Positions 18,001 through 26,155 of a stretch of 61,999 nucleotides of DNA are shown one piece after another. Source of the DNA: an uncultured Enterocloster sp. GTDB taxonomy: Bacteria > Bacillota > Clostridia > Lachnospirales > Lachnospiraceae. The stretch's first letter is position 1. Each line of letters starts with the position of its first letter. A program made the position numbers and the translations under genes. The stretch is from assembly GCA_944383785.1 (NCBI GenBank), contig CALWQV010000005.1, positions 1-61,999 of the forward strand, given 5' to 3'. The notes beneath the pieces are model-generated. The model did no database searches. It saw only the letters and a program-made list of their open reading frames with translations, and was not told the DNA's origin.

Positions 18001-19431
18001 ATGGAAATACAGATCCGTGAGATTGTGAAAGCCGTATCCGGGCGGCTGTTAAGAGGAGATGAAAGCCGGACAGTCCGGGCCATCAGTCTGGATTCCCGGC
18101 AGATGGAGGGGGACGATCTTTTTGTGCCTCTGGTGGGGGAAAAGGTGGACGCCCACCGCTTTATCTGCCAGGCCTTGTCCCTGGGGGCGGCGGCGGTATT
18201 TACAAGCGCCCATGAAACTAAGGAAGATGTAGAGCTGGAGCTGGAGCGTTTCGCTTCGAGCGGCGGGAGGCGGGAGGCCATCGACGGCTGCGCCTGGATC
18301 GGGGTGAATGATACCAGAAAAGCCCTTCAGGCCTTGGGCGCGTGGCGCAGAAGCCAGATTCACATTCCGGTGGTGGGAGTGACGGGGAGCGTGGGAAAGA
18401 CCACCACCAGGGAGATGATTGCCCAGGCACTAAGCGCCGGCCTTCAGGTATACCGCACTCCCGGCAATTCCAACAGCCAGGTAGGGGTGCCCATTGCCAT
18501 CTGCCAGATTCCGGAGGATGCCCAGATCGCGGTGATCGAGCTGGGAATGAGTATGCCGAGGGAGATGGAGCGCATCGCCCGGGTGGCTCAGGTGGACTGC
18601 GCCGTGGTGACCAACATCGGGGTGGCCCATATCAACCAGCTGGGATCCAGGGAACGGATTATGGAGGAAAAGCTGAAAATCCAGGAGGGGATGAACCCGG
18701 CAGGAACCCTGTTTCTGAACGGAGACGATGACCTGCTGGGGACGGCTGGGGTTTACGGGAAGCGTCGGACGGTTTACTTTGGAACAGGAGAAGGATGTAC
18801 ATACCGGGCGGAGGATCTTCGCCTGGAAGAAGGGCATCCGGTATTTACCGCTGTGTGTGCCGGAAAGCGGATTCCCATGAAGCTGAAGGTCCTGGGGCTG
18901 CATATGGTTTCAAATGCCCTGGCGGCCCTGGCGGTAGCGGACGCTTATGGAGTGGATCTGCACGCGGCGGCGGCAAAGCTGGAGGAATTTGAAGGCTACC
19001 GGGGCAGGCAGCAGATTTACGAAGTACGGGGCGTTACGGTGGTGGATGACAGCTATAATGCCAGCCCTGCCTCTATGAAAGCGGGCCTTCAGGTGCTGGA
19101 GTCCTTAAAGCCCGGCGCGAGAAAGATCGCCATTCTGGCGGATATGAAGGAGCTGGGGCCCGGGGAGACGCGTTTTCACCGGGAGATCGGCTACTATATC
19201 GCGGAGCATCCGCTGAACCGGGTGGTTCTGATGGGAGAGCTGGCCCGGGAGATCGGCAGAGGAATCCTGGAAAAAGGCGGAAATACCACCGTAGAGTTTA
19301 TGGAAAACCTGGACCAGGTAAAAGAATTTCTCAGGCGGGAGGCCCGGGAAGGAGACTGTATTTTGTTTAAAGGCTCAAACAGCATGGGCCTGGGGGAGGC
19401 TGCGGCCTGGTTTCGGGAATACCAGCCTTAA
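18001..19431 (+). CDS. murF: UDP-MurNAc-tripeptide-D-Ala-D-Ala ligase (MurF)
   Basis: The 476-residue protein starts at ATG 18001, directly after the murE stop, with a GGAGG box inside murE; the longer frame from 17962 would overlap murE. It shows the MurF pattern: N-terminal SLDSRQ and GDDLFVPL, ATP loop GVTGSVGKTTT (126-136), NIGVAHINQLGS, and DDSYNASPASMKA in the last domain. It joins D-Ala-D-Ala to the tripeptide precursor. It ends the fhs-murE-murF run; no terminator is obvious before the permease leader. Confidence 0.95.
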   Translation: MEIQIREIVKAVSGRLLRGDESRTVRAISLDSRQMEGDDLFVPLVGEKVDAHRFICQALSLGAAAVFTSAHETKEDVELELERFASSGGRREAIDGCAWIGVNDTRKALQALGAWRRSQIHIPVVGVTGSVGKTTTREMIAQALSAGLQVYRTPGNSNSQVGVPIAICQIPEDAQIAVIELGMSMPREMERIARVAQVDCAVVTNIGVAHINQLGSRERIMEEKLKIQEGMNPAGTLFLNGDDDLLGTAGVYGKRRTVYFGTGEGCTYRAEDLRLEEGHPVFTAVCAGKRIPMKLKVLGLHMVSNALAALAVADAYGVDLHAAAAKLEEFEGYRGRQQIYEVRGVTVVDDSYNASPASMKAGLQVLESLKPGARKIAILADMKELGPGETRFHREIGYYIAEHPLNRVVLMGELAREIGRGILEKGGNTTVEFMENLDQVKEFLRREAREGDCILFKGSNSMGLGEAAAWFREYQP

Positions 19432-19445
19432 TCCGCGTATACAAA

Positions 19446-19496
19446 GAAATGCTCCTGGAGAGAATAAAGAGGACTAAAGGAGAACAGGAGCGTTTC
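19446..19496 (+). promoter_or_regulatory. Leader hairpin that masks the permease ribosome-binding site
   Basis: GAAATGCTCCTG (19446-19457) pairs with CAGGAGCGTTTC (19485-19496) through 12 positions including one T-G pair. The right arm contains AGGAG (19486-19490), the only well-spaced ribosome-binding site for ATG 19499. The loop holds a second AAAGGAG (19476-19482). Translation of the permease may therefore depend on opening this stem. No known riboswitch class is recognised. Confidence 0.45.
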
Positions 19497-19498
19497 AA

Positions 19499-20911
19499 AT
19501 GAATCAGAATACAGGTGAAAAGAAGATACTTTGGTACAGCCTCGCCTTTATGGCGTTTTCCGCCGTCTGGGGCTTTGGAAACGTGATCAACGGATTTTCC
19601 GAGTACGGCGGCTTAAAAGCCATTGTCAGCTGGATCATTATTTTTGGGATTTATTTTGTGCCTTACGCGCTGATGGTAGGGGAACTGGGCTCCGCCTTCC
19701 AAAACGCCGGGGGAGGCGTCAGCTCCTGGATTTATGAAACCATCGGACCCAGGATGGCTTACTATGCGGGCTGGACCTACTGGGTGGTGCATATGCCCTA
19801 TATTTCCCAGAAGCCTTCCTCGGCGGTGATCGCCGCCAGCTGGGCTATTTTCCAGGACAGCAGGGCCAGCTCCATGAACACTTTCCTGCTTCAGGCCATC
19901 TGCCTGGTGATTTTCCTTTTTGCCCTTGATCTGTCAGGCAGGGGAGTGAATCTGTTAAAACGGCTGTCCACTCTGGCGGGCTCTGCTATGTTCGCTATGT
20001 CCATGCTCTTTGTGCTGATGACCATTACGGCGCCCTTGATCACGGACGGAGCCTTTCTTGAGATCCACTGGTCTTTGGAAAACTTTATGCCTTCCTTTGA
20101 CGTCAGCTTCTTTATGGGACTGTCCATACTGGTTTTCGCCGTAGGCGGCTGCGAGAAAATTTCGCCCTACGTGAACAAGATGAAGGACCCGGCCAGGGAG
20201 TTTTCAAAGGGAATGATCGCCCTGGCGTCCATGGTGGCGGTGACCGCCGTGCTGGGAACCATTGCCCTGGGAATGATGTTTGACTCCAATAACATTCCAA
20301 AAGATCTGATGACAAACGGGGCATACTACGCCTTTGCTAAACTGGGAGAATACTACCATGTGGGGAATCTCTTTGTGATCGCCTATGCTTTGACGAACCT
20401 CATCGGCCAGTTTTCGGTTATGGTGCTGTCCATCGACGCGCCTTTGCGGATCCTTTTGGAGAGCGCGGATCAGGACTATATTCCCAGGAGCCTGATGAAG
20501 AAAAATGAGCGGGGCGCTTACGTCAACGGTCAGAAGCTGATCGGCGTCATCGTGACAGTCCTGATCGTGGTGCCGGCCTTTGGAATCAAGGATGTGGACG
20601 CTCTGGTGCGGTGGCTGGTCAAGGTCAATTCCGTTTGTATGCCTCTGCGGTATCTGTGGGTGTTCGCGGCCTATATTGCCCTGAAAAAGGGCGGGGAGCG
20701 GTTCACGGCGGTATACCGATTTGTAAAGAGCAGGGGAGTGGGAATGGCCTTCGGAGTCTGGTGCTTTGTGTTTACGGCGTTCGCCTGCCTGACGGGAATT
20801 TATTCGGACGATGCCTTCCAGCTGATATTAAACATTGTGACGCCCTTTGTGCTGGTGGGGCTGGGATTTATTATGCCGGTGATCGCGAAACGAGAACGGG
20901 AGAGGAGATAA
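19499..20911 (+). CDS. APC-superfamily amino-acid permease
   Basis: The 470-residue protein has about 12 hydrophobic helices and the N-terminal pattern of amino-acid/polyamine/organocation carriers (FSAVWGFGNVINGF, GGGVSSWIYETIGP). The unwound-helix glycines near the start are kept. Similarity in layout is closest to glutamate/GABA-antiporter-like members, but the substrate is not predictable. The next gene, an aminopeptidase, starts five bases after its stop. The pair could serve peptide-derived amino-acid handling. Its ribosome-binding site lies in a stable leader stem. Confidence 0.88.
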   Translation: MNQNTGEKKILWYSLAFMAFSAVWGFGNVINGFSEYGGLKAIVSWIIIFGIYFVPYALMVGELGSAFQNAGGGVSSWIYETIGPRMAYYAGWTYWVVHMPYISQKPSSAVIAASWAIFQDSRASSMNTFLLQAICLVIFLFALDLSGRGVNLLKRLSTLAGSAMFAMSMLFVLMTITAPLITDGAFLEIHWSLENFMPSFDVSFFMGLSILVFAVGGCEKISPYVNKMKDPAREFSKGMIALASMVAVTAVLGTIALGMMFDSNNIPKDLMTNGAYYAFAKLGEYYHVGNLFVIAYALTNLIGQFSVMVLSIDAPLRILLESADQDYIPRSLMKKNERGAYVNGQKLIGVIVTVLIVVPAFGIKDVDALVRWLVKVNSVCMPLRYLWVFAAYIALKKGGERFTAVYRFVKSRGVGMAFGVWCFVFTAFACLTGIYSDDAFQLILNIVTPFVLVGLGFIMPVIAKRERERR

Positions 20912-20915
20912 GGAA

Positions 20916-22241
20916 ATGTCTGAACAGATGGAAATGAAAGAATTAACCGGAAAGCTGATCCGCTTTTTGGAAAACAGTCCCACCTGCTTTCACGCTGTAG
21001 AGCAGATGGCGGCCCGCTTAAGGGAGGCGGGCTTTGAGGAGCTTCGGGAAGAGAACTCCTGGAAGCTGAAAGAAGGGGGGAGCTACTATGTGATCCGCAA
21101 CCTGTCCTCCCTGATCGCCTTTCGTATTCCGAAGGGCCAGTGGAATGGCTTTCAGATGATGGCCAGCCACAGCGATTCCCCCTCCTTTAAGCTGAAGGAG
21201 AATCCGGAGATGGAGGCGGAGCAGCACTACGTGAAACTGAACGTGGAAAAGTATGGCGGCATGCTTTGCGCCCCCTGGTTTGACCGCCCCTTATCCATCG
21301 CGGGCCGTCTGGTCATCCGGGACGGAGAGCGGCTTATAAGCCGTCTGGTCAATGTGGACCGGGATCTGGTGCTGATTCCCAGCCTGGCCATCCATATGAA
21401 CCGACAGGTCAATGAAGGCTACGCTTATAACGCCCAAAAGGACATGCTTCCCATTTATGGCGGCAAGGAAGCAGCCGGAACGCTGATGAAGACCATCGCC
21501 CAGGCGGCGGAGGTTCATCCCGAGGATATCCTGGGCCATGACTTGTTTTTATACAACCGGGTAAAGGGAACCATCTGGGGAGCAGAGGAAGAATTTTTCT
21601 CTTGCGGGCGCATCGATGATCTGCAGTGCGCATTTTCCTCTCTGGAAGGATTTCTGGCGGCGGAGCATCCCGCAGCGGTGACGGTTCACGCAGTGCTGGA
21701 CAATGAGGAGGTAGGCAGCTCCACCAAGCAGGGAGCGGATTCCACCTTCTTGGAGGATATCCTCTGGCGGATCAACGAAGCTATGGGCGGAGGACGGGAG
21801 GACTATCTGCGCCGCTTGGCGGGAAGCTTCCTGGTTTCCGCCGACAACGCCCATGGAGTCCATCCAAATTATGGGGATAAGGCGGATCCCACCAACCGGC
21901 CCTGGGTCAACGGCGGTATTGTAATCAAGTATAACGCCAACCAGAAGTACAGCACAGATGCGGTTTCTGCGGCAATCTTTAAAACCATCTGCCAGAAGGC
22001 CCAGGTTCCCTTCCAGACCTTTGCCAACCGTTCCGACATGGCAGGGGGATCCACCCTTGGAAATATCGCCAACTGCCATGTTTCAGTGAATACGGTGGAT
22101 ATCGGTCTGCCCCAGCTGGCCATGCACTCCCCCTACGAGACAGCGGGAGTAAAGGATACCTGGTATCTGGTGAAGGCGGCAGAGGCGTTCTTTCAAACCG
22201 CTCTGGTTTCAGAGGGACGGGGAAATTACCGGATGTTTTGA
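20916..22241 (+). CDS. M18-family metallo-aminopeptidase
   Basis: The 441-residue protein has the M18 signature residues: MASHSDSP (His85 and Asp87), LDNEEVGSST for the acidic pair, SADNAHGVHPNY, and DMAGGSTLGNI near the C-terminus. It should be a cytosolic dodecameric, zinc-dependent enzyme that removes N-terminal (often acidic) residues from peptides. It begins five bases after the permease gene with GGAGAGGAG-type spacing, so it is co-transcribed. Length fits the bacterial ApeB group. Confidence 0.95.
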   Translation: MSEQMEMKELTGKLIRFLENSPTCFHAVEQMAARLREAGFEELREENSWKLKEGGSYYVIRNLSSLIAFRIPKGQWNGFQMMASHSDSPSFKLKENPEMEAEQHYVKLNVEKYGGMLCAPWFDRPLSIAGRLVIRDGERLISRLVNVDRDLVLIPSLAIHMNRQVNEGYAYNAQKDMLPIYGGKEAAGTLMKTIAQAAEVHPEDILGHDLFLYNRVKGTIWGAEEEFFSCGRIDDLQCAFSSLEGFLAAEHPAAVTVHAVLDNEEVGSSTKQGADSTFLEDILWRINEAMGGGREDYLRRLAGSFLVSADNAHGVHPNYGDKADPTNRPWVNGGIVIKYNANQKYSTDAVSAAIFKTICQKAQVPFQTFANRSDMAGGSTLGNIANCHVSVNTVDIGLPQLAMHSPYETAGVKDTWYLVKAAEAFFQTALVSEGRGNYRMF

Positions 22242-22271
22242 ATCGCAGCGGATCAGCGGGAATATACAACA

Positions 22272-22295
22272 GGAGCAGGCTATATGTCCTGCTCC
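22272..22295. terminator. Stem-loop between convergent operons
   Basis: GGAGCAGG (22272-22279) and CCTGCTCC (22288-22295) form a perfect eight-pair stem. It overlaps the last codons of the minus-strand MGMT-like gene and lies 30 bases after the aminopeptidase stop. T-tracts are poor on both sides, so termination is only a suggestion. Confidence 0.35.
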
Positions 22296-22657
22296 CGAAA
22301 TATTTGGCGGAAGGCTTCGGCCTCTGCCAGGGTGTGATTCCAGCCGTATTGTTTTAGGTCTACCCGCCAGCCCTCTTTACTCCAGGCCACATCCACTCCT
22401 TCTTCCCGCAGAAGGAGAACCTGCAGATCCGGCGTATCAAAATGGATGGCCCCGCTTAAAATACCCCTGCTGTTGACGATGCGGTGGGCGGGCACATGAG
22501 GGCCAAGAAGGCCCATTTTCAGGCCGTAGCCTACCTGGCGGGAATTCTTTGGCATACCGCATAAAAGAGCGATCTGACCGTAGGTGGCCGCCCGCCCGTA
22601 AGGAATCTGGCGGCACACGATGGCGGCCCGCTTGTAGAGATTGGGAGAGGAACTCAT
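22280..22657 (-). CDS. MGMT-like alkyltransferase-like protein lacking the acceptor Cys
   Basis: The 125-residue protein has the DNA-binding domain of O6-alkylguanine transferases (IPYGRAATYGQIALLCG, SRQVGYGL). The active-site motif PCHR is PAHR here (56-59), so the methyl-acceptor Cys is absent. Proteins of this kind (alkyltransferase-like, ATL) bind alkylated guanine and hand it to nucleotide excision repair rather than reverse it. It is the last gene of a minus-strand operon with bcp and yaaA; its start overlaps the bcp stop. A damage-flagging role is inferred from the family. Confidence 0.88.
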   Translation of the reverse strand: MSSSPNLYKRAAIVCRQIPYGRAATYGQIALLCGMPKNSRQVGYGLKMGLLGPHVPAHRIVNSRGILSGAIHFDTPDLQVLLLREEGVDVAWSKEGWRVDLKQYGWNHTLAEAEAFRQIFREQDI

Positions 22658-23136
22658 CAGGCCTCTCCTTTTTTTGCGCCCTGTCTTAAGTATTCCAGCA
22701 GTTCTGCCGCGTTGGTATCAGGCTTTACCTTGGGGAATACCTTTTCGATGAGGCCATTTTCATCGATGAGATAGGTGGTGCGCACCACGCCCATGGAAAC
22801 CTTGCCGTAAAGCTTCTTTTCCTTCCACACGTCATAAGCCTGGATAGATGAAAGCTCCGGGTCAGAGAGCAGGATGAAGGGCAGGCTGTTTTTCTCGGCA
22901 AATCTCTGGTGGGAGGCCTGACTATCCTTGCTAACCCCGATGATAACCGTATTCAGGGTTTCAAATTCCCGAAAAGCTCCGGCAAAGGCGCAGGCCTGGC
23001 GGGTGCAGCCGGGGGTGCTGTCCTTGGGATAAAAATACAGAACCACTTTCTTTCCTCTAAAGTCCTGTAACGATACGGGTTTTCCATCCTTGTCCGGAAG
23101 GGTAAATTCCGGCGCTTTGATACCTGATTCTAACAT
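22657..23136 (-). CDS. bcp: Thioredoxin-dependent thiol peroxidase (Bcp/PrxQ)
   Basis: The 159-residue protein is a peroxiredoxin of the Bcp/PrxQ class. The peroxidatic Cys44 lies in STPGCTRQAC and the resolving Cys49 is five residues on, as in two-cysteine PrxQ. FYPKDSTPG and VIGVSKDS are family hallmarks. It reduces hydrogen peroxide and organic peroxides in the cytoplasm using thioredoxin. It lies 18 bases behind yaaA, whose product limits peroxide damage, and overlaps the ATL gene by one base, so this is a stress operon. Confidence 0.96.
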   Translation of the reverse strand: MLESGIKAPEFTLPDKDGKPVSLQDFRGKKVVLYFYPKDSTPGCTRQACAFAGAFREFETLNTVIIGVSKDSQASHQRFAEKNSLPFILLSDPELSSIQAYDVWKEKKLYGKVSMGVVRTTYLIDENGLIEKVFPKVKPDTNAAELLEYLRQGAKKGEA

Positions 23137-23153
23137 GTCTGATTCCTCCTGTT

Positions 23154-23909
23154 CTACTTAATAAAAGCGTAATGGTTTTCATCGGATAATTCCGGGTGAA
23201 ACTGATATCCTAGCCGGGTAAAGCCTTTTAAATCTTCAGCTTTTTCCGCCTGGATTTCGGCCAGGTAGCGGATCATTTCCCCACGGGCCATTTTGGCTTC
23301 CGTGGCTTTCTGGCGGACTTTGGAATTTTCATCCAGAGAACCGAAGATGACATGGATCATCTGCTTTTTGTGGGCCAGGAAAGGCTCCACCGCCTTGCTG
23401 TACTCCTTGGAGGCCAGGTTGACGATTACTGAATCCTCCTCTGCGAGGGCCTCATAAAGCTGTCGGCTCCAGAAGTCATAGAGAGAATGGAAGGTCTGGC
23501 CATTCAGCGTCAAATCAATCTTCGCCTGCATCTCCAAGCGGTAGGGAACCACCCCGTCCAAAGGCCTTAAAATGCCATAAAAGCCGGAAAGGATGCGCAG
23601 ATGGGCCTGGACATAGTCCAGGGATGCCTGGTCAAATACCTGGGGGGCCATGTACTGATACTGGATGCCCTCATAGGCCAGGACAGCCGGAGTCAGCCGG
23701 CGCTCCAGATCCATTTCCTGAAAACGGCGGTAATTCAAATCCGCCAGAGCCTCATTACAGCGCCATAGCTCCCTTGCCTGGCTGAGACTTAAAGAGCAGA
23801 TATAATCCATCAGGATGCGGGTTTTGTCCAGGAAGGTTGGGAGATCCTGCCATGGGACCGAGTCCTCCTGACGGTTCATCTTCTTTGCTGGAGATATGAT
23901 TAGCTTCAT
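23154..23909 (-). CDS. yaaA: Peroxide stress protein YaaA
   Basis: The 251-residue protein begins MKLIISPAKKM and carries the family stretches YEGIQYQYM, ILSGFYGILRPLDGVVPYRLEM and NLASKEYSKAV. E. coli YaaA (DUF328) lowers free iron and protects DNA during peroxide stress, and the fold binds DNA. The start overlaps the end of the radical SAM gene by four bases, and bcp follows. Assignment is secure; the biochemical role in anaerobes is less clear. Confidence 0.95.
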   Translation of the reverse strand: MKLIISPAKKMNRQEDSVPWQDLPTFLDKTRILMDYICSLSLSQARELWRCNEALADLNYRRFQEMDLERRLTPAVLAYEGIQYQYMAPQVFDQASLDYVQAHLRILSGFYGILRPLDGVVPYRLEMQAKIDLTLNGQTFHSLYDFWSRQLYEALAEEDSVIVNLASKEYSKAVEPFLAHKKQMIHVIFGSLDENSKVRQKATEAKMARGEMIRYLAEIQAEKAEDLKGFTRLGYQFHPELSDENHYAFIK

Positions 23910-25378
23910 GCGCTGACTCCTTTCTGACTTTCAGGGCAGTCCGGGAGAGAGGACAGCCATGGGAGCTCCTTCTTTAATTCCTGCCGTACCCACCGCTGCC
24001 AGAAAAATTCCCCTAGAAAAAGAGTACGGTCAATGCCACGTTTAAAAATCAGGGCTTTCATGAGGCGGGGCGGCGAGTAGATCGCGCTGCTGGCGGCGAT
24101 AATCTCCTTCTGAAGATCAGCGGGGGAGAGAAGCGCTGGGTAGTGAACTACCTTTCCAACACAGCGGGACCAGTCAGGAGCCGACGTTCCAGCCGACTTT
24201 GAACCGGAGCAAATGAGCCGGCCCTTATGGGTTTCGTATACCGGGGTTCCGGGAATAAAATACATGGACTGGATCAGCACGCCGGAGATGTCATTTTGGA
24301 TGACAAAGCGAGCCAGCCGCTTCCCCACGCCCTTTGTATGGCTGTCCGCCCCCATGATGAAGAGTCCCCGCACCCGCAGCCCGTGGCGCTTGATATTGCG
24401 GACAGACCTTAAAATCTGCCGGTAGGTGCTTTCCTTGTGGTAGGCCTGAAAGGATTCATCCTCCAGAAATTCGATCCCCATGGCCAGCTCGATGAAGCCA
24501 GCCTCTTTGAGAAGGTCAAGCATCTCGTCGTCAAATCCCACCTCGAACCGGGCCTGGATAGTAAACTGGTAATGGAGGCCGGAGGCGATGATGGCCTTCA
24601 GTACCTGGATCGCCCAGGGGCGGTTGGCAAAAAAATTGTCGTCCGTAATCCACAGTACCTTTGCCAGCCGGTGATGGCCCTGGTCGAAAAAAACAATGGC
24701 CTGGCGGATATCCTCCACAACGTTTTCAGGGGAGCGGGTGCGCACGCCCCGGCCGAAGGCCGCTACCAGGGCACAGTAATCGCAGTGGTGGGGACAGCCT
24801 CTGGAGGCGTGGACCTGAGGCCAGATGGTATTGTGCCCCGCCATCTTTTTGAAATTCCAGAGAAGATTCCGGTCGGGAATCACATCAATATTTTCGGGTG
24901 GCCGACGTTTTCCAGTGGTGATTAGCTTCCCGTCCCGGTAAAAGGCCAGCCCAGGGAAATCAAGAGGCCTCCGGTCGCGTACTGCCAGAATCAGGTCAAC
25001 AATGGATTCATCCCCTTCGCCCGTCAGCACATAGTGGCAGTGACGGGCCGCCTCACCTGGGCACAGGGTGGGGTGAAGGCCGCCCAGGACGATGAGGGCG
25101 CGGGTGTGCTTTCTCAAGAAATTCGCAAGGGCGTAACCCCGGTTGGCGTTAAAGGTGAAGAGACTTAAGAAAATAATATCCGAGTCCAGCAGATCCTTTA
25201 ATGGAATCCTGGAGATGGACTCGCTGTACATCCTGGTATCCTCCACATATTGCTTTGCGATGGTTGCCAGGGTCAAAAGCCCGTTGGAGGGCGTGCGGAT
25301 ATACTGGTCGTAGACAAACAGGTTTCGGATATCCGGATGATAAGGTTGGTTTGCCGGTTCGATGAAGCGCAGTTTCAT
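23906..25378 (-). CDS. B12-binding-domain radical SAM protein
   Basis: The 490-residue protein has a cobalamin-binding-like Rossmann domain (about 1-130, with VLGGLHPTLCP and TGEGDESI) and a radical SAM barrel with the cluster motif C195-x3-C199-x2-C202 (SRGCPHHCDYC). The cofactor-binding His of true B12 domains is not obvious, so cobalamin use is uncertain. Related proteins methylate unreactive carbons or modify lipids and natural products. It is the first gene of the yaaA-bcp-ATL operon and overlaps yaaA, which is unusual company for this class. The substrate is unknown. Confidence 0.88.
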   Translation of the reverse strand: MKLRFIEPANQPYHPDIRNLFVYDQYIRTPSNGLLTLATIAKQYVEDTRMYSESISRIPLKDLLDSDIIFLSLFTFNANRGYALANFLRKHTRALIVLGGLHPTLCPGEAARHCHYVLTGEGDESIVDLILAVRDRRPLDFPGLAFYRDGKLITTGKRRPPENIDVIPDRNLLWNFKKMAGHNTIWPQVHASRGCPHHCDYCALVAAFGRGVRTRSPENVVEDIRQAIVFFDQGHHRLAKVLWITDDNFFANRPWAIQVLKAIIASGLHYQFTIQARFEVGFDDEMLDLLKEAGFIELAMGIEFLEDESFQAYHKESTYRQILRSVRNIKRHGLRVRGLFIMGADSHTKGVGKRLARFVIQNDISGVLIQSMYFIPGTPVYETHKGRLICSGSKSAGTSAPDWSRCVGKVVHYPALLSPADLQKEIIAASSAIYSPPRLMKALIFKRGIDRTLFLGEFFWQRWVRQELKKELPWLSSLPDCPESQKGVSA

Positions 25379-25417
25379 TTTCTCACCGCCTTTTTAGAAT
25401 AATCGTGTTCTTTCATT

Positions 25418-25446
25418 ATTCTATCATGGATGGGCAGGTGCTTCAA
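25418..25446 (-). promoter_or_regulatory. Promoter of the radical SAM-yaaA-bcp-ATL operon
   Basis: On the minus strand TTGAAG (25446-25441) and TAGAAT (25423-25418) are separated by 17 bases, with a TG one base before the -10. It lies 40 bases before the first start codon. Confidence 0.6.
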
Positions 25447-25527
25447 GCGGGCTTCTTAGAAATCATCTCGCTCCAAAATGAGCCCGCAATACACGTTTTC
25501 TGCCTAAAAAGTACCTGTTTTGCCAAA

Positions 25528-25557
25528 TTGTTGATTTTTTCCCTGAAATTATATAAA
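25528..25557 (+). promoter_or_regulatory. Promoter of the interrupted ORF at 25613
   Basis: TTGTTG (25528-25533) and TATAAA (25552-25557) are 18 bases apart in an A/T-rich stretch, 56 bases before a start codon that has a strong GAGGAGG site. Confidence 0.45.
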
Positions 25558-25702
25558 GTAAAGCTAAGAGCAGCAGAGAAAATCATATTGAGAGAGAAAG
25601 AGGAGGAAACATATGCCAGGAACAAATCAGACAGAGTATCAGGGAGAAACCGTTAGAGTACAGAGACCTACAGGGAGGACATGACAGAGCTTTCTGTTGA
25701 AT

Positions 25703-26152
25703 ATGCCCGTTCTCACAGCGGATCAAATCAATCGTATCGAAGAGTATCGCGGCAGTTCAGAGGAAAGGCTGAATGTGGATGCGCGGATTCGGGAAGTGGT
25801 GGCTGACGGAAAGTCGTTTCTCGACATGGCCAAAGAGAGCTTTGTTAAAATTTTCGGACAAGGGTATGAAGCAGGCTTTGAGTGTAAAAGAGAAACCGTA
25901 GAGGAAGCCATGACCCGCATGTATGTGGATGGTCAGACCTACAAGGAGCGGTTTGGGATTGAGGATATCACAAAGGACAATTATGAACTTGCGGCATGCC
26001 ATATTTATTACTATATGACATATGGCCCGATCGCCACCAGCCAGCTGCGGGATCAAATGGAGATGTATGGGGGGCCGATGAAGGTGACGGTCTTAAATAC
26101 CTCCACAGCGACGAACAAGCTTTTTACCGCGGTTGTGCCTCAGGAACCGTAG
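25703..26152 (+). CDS. Hypothetical protein, fragment 1 of the interrupted gene
   Basis: This open part gives about 149 residues (MPVLTADQINRIEEYRGSSE...). TTG 25697 is an alternative start, but neither has a good ribosome-binding site. It holds acidic and aromatic segments such as YELAACHIYYYMTYGP but no known motif. It is in the same frame as the 23-codon ORF at 25613-25684 that has the strong site. Confidence 0.5.
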   Translation: MPVLTADQINRIEEYRGSSEERLNVDARIREVVADGKSFLDMAKESFVKIFGQGYEAGFECKRETVEEAMTRMYVDGQTYKERFGIEDITKDNYELAACHIYYYMTYGPIATSQLRDQMEMYGGPMKVTVLNTSTATNKLFTAVVPQEP

Positions 26153-26155
26153 CCG

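Noticed and set aside
25405-25656. 83-codon ORF upstream of the interrupted gene
   Set aside because: It has no ribosome-binding site, runs through the promoter and overlaps the better supported start at 25613 in another frame.
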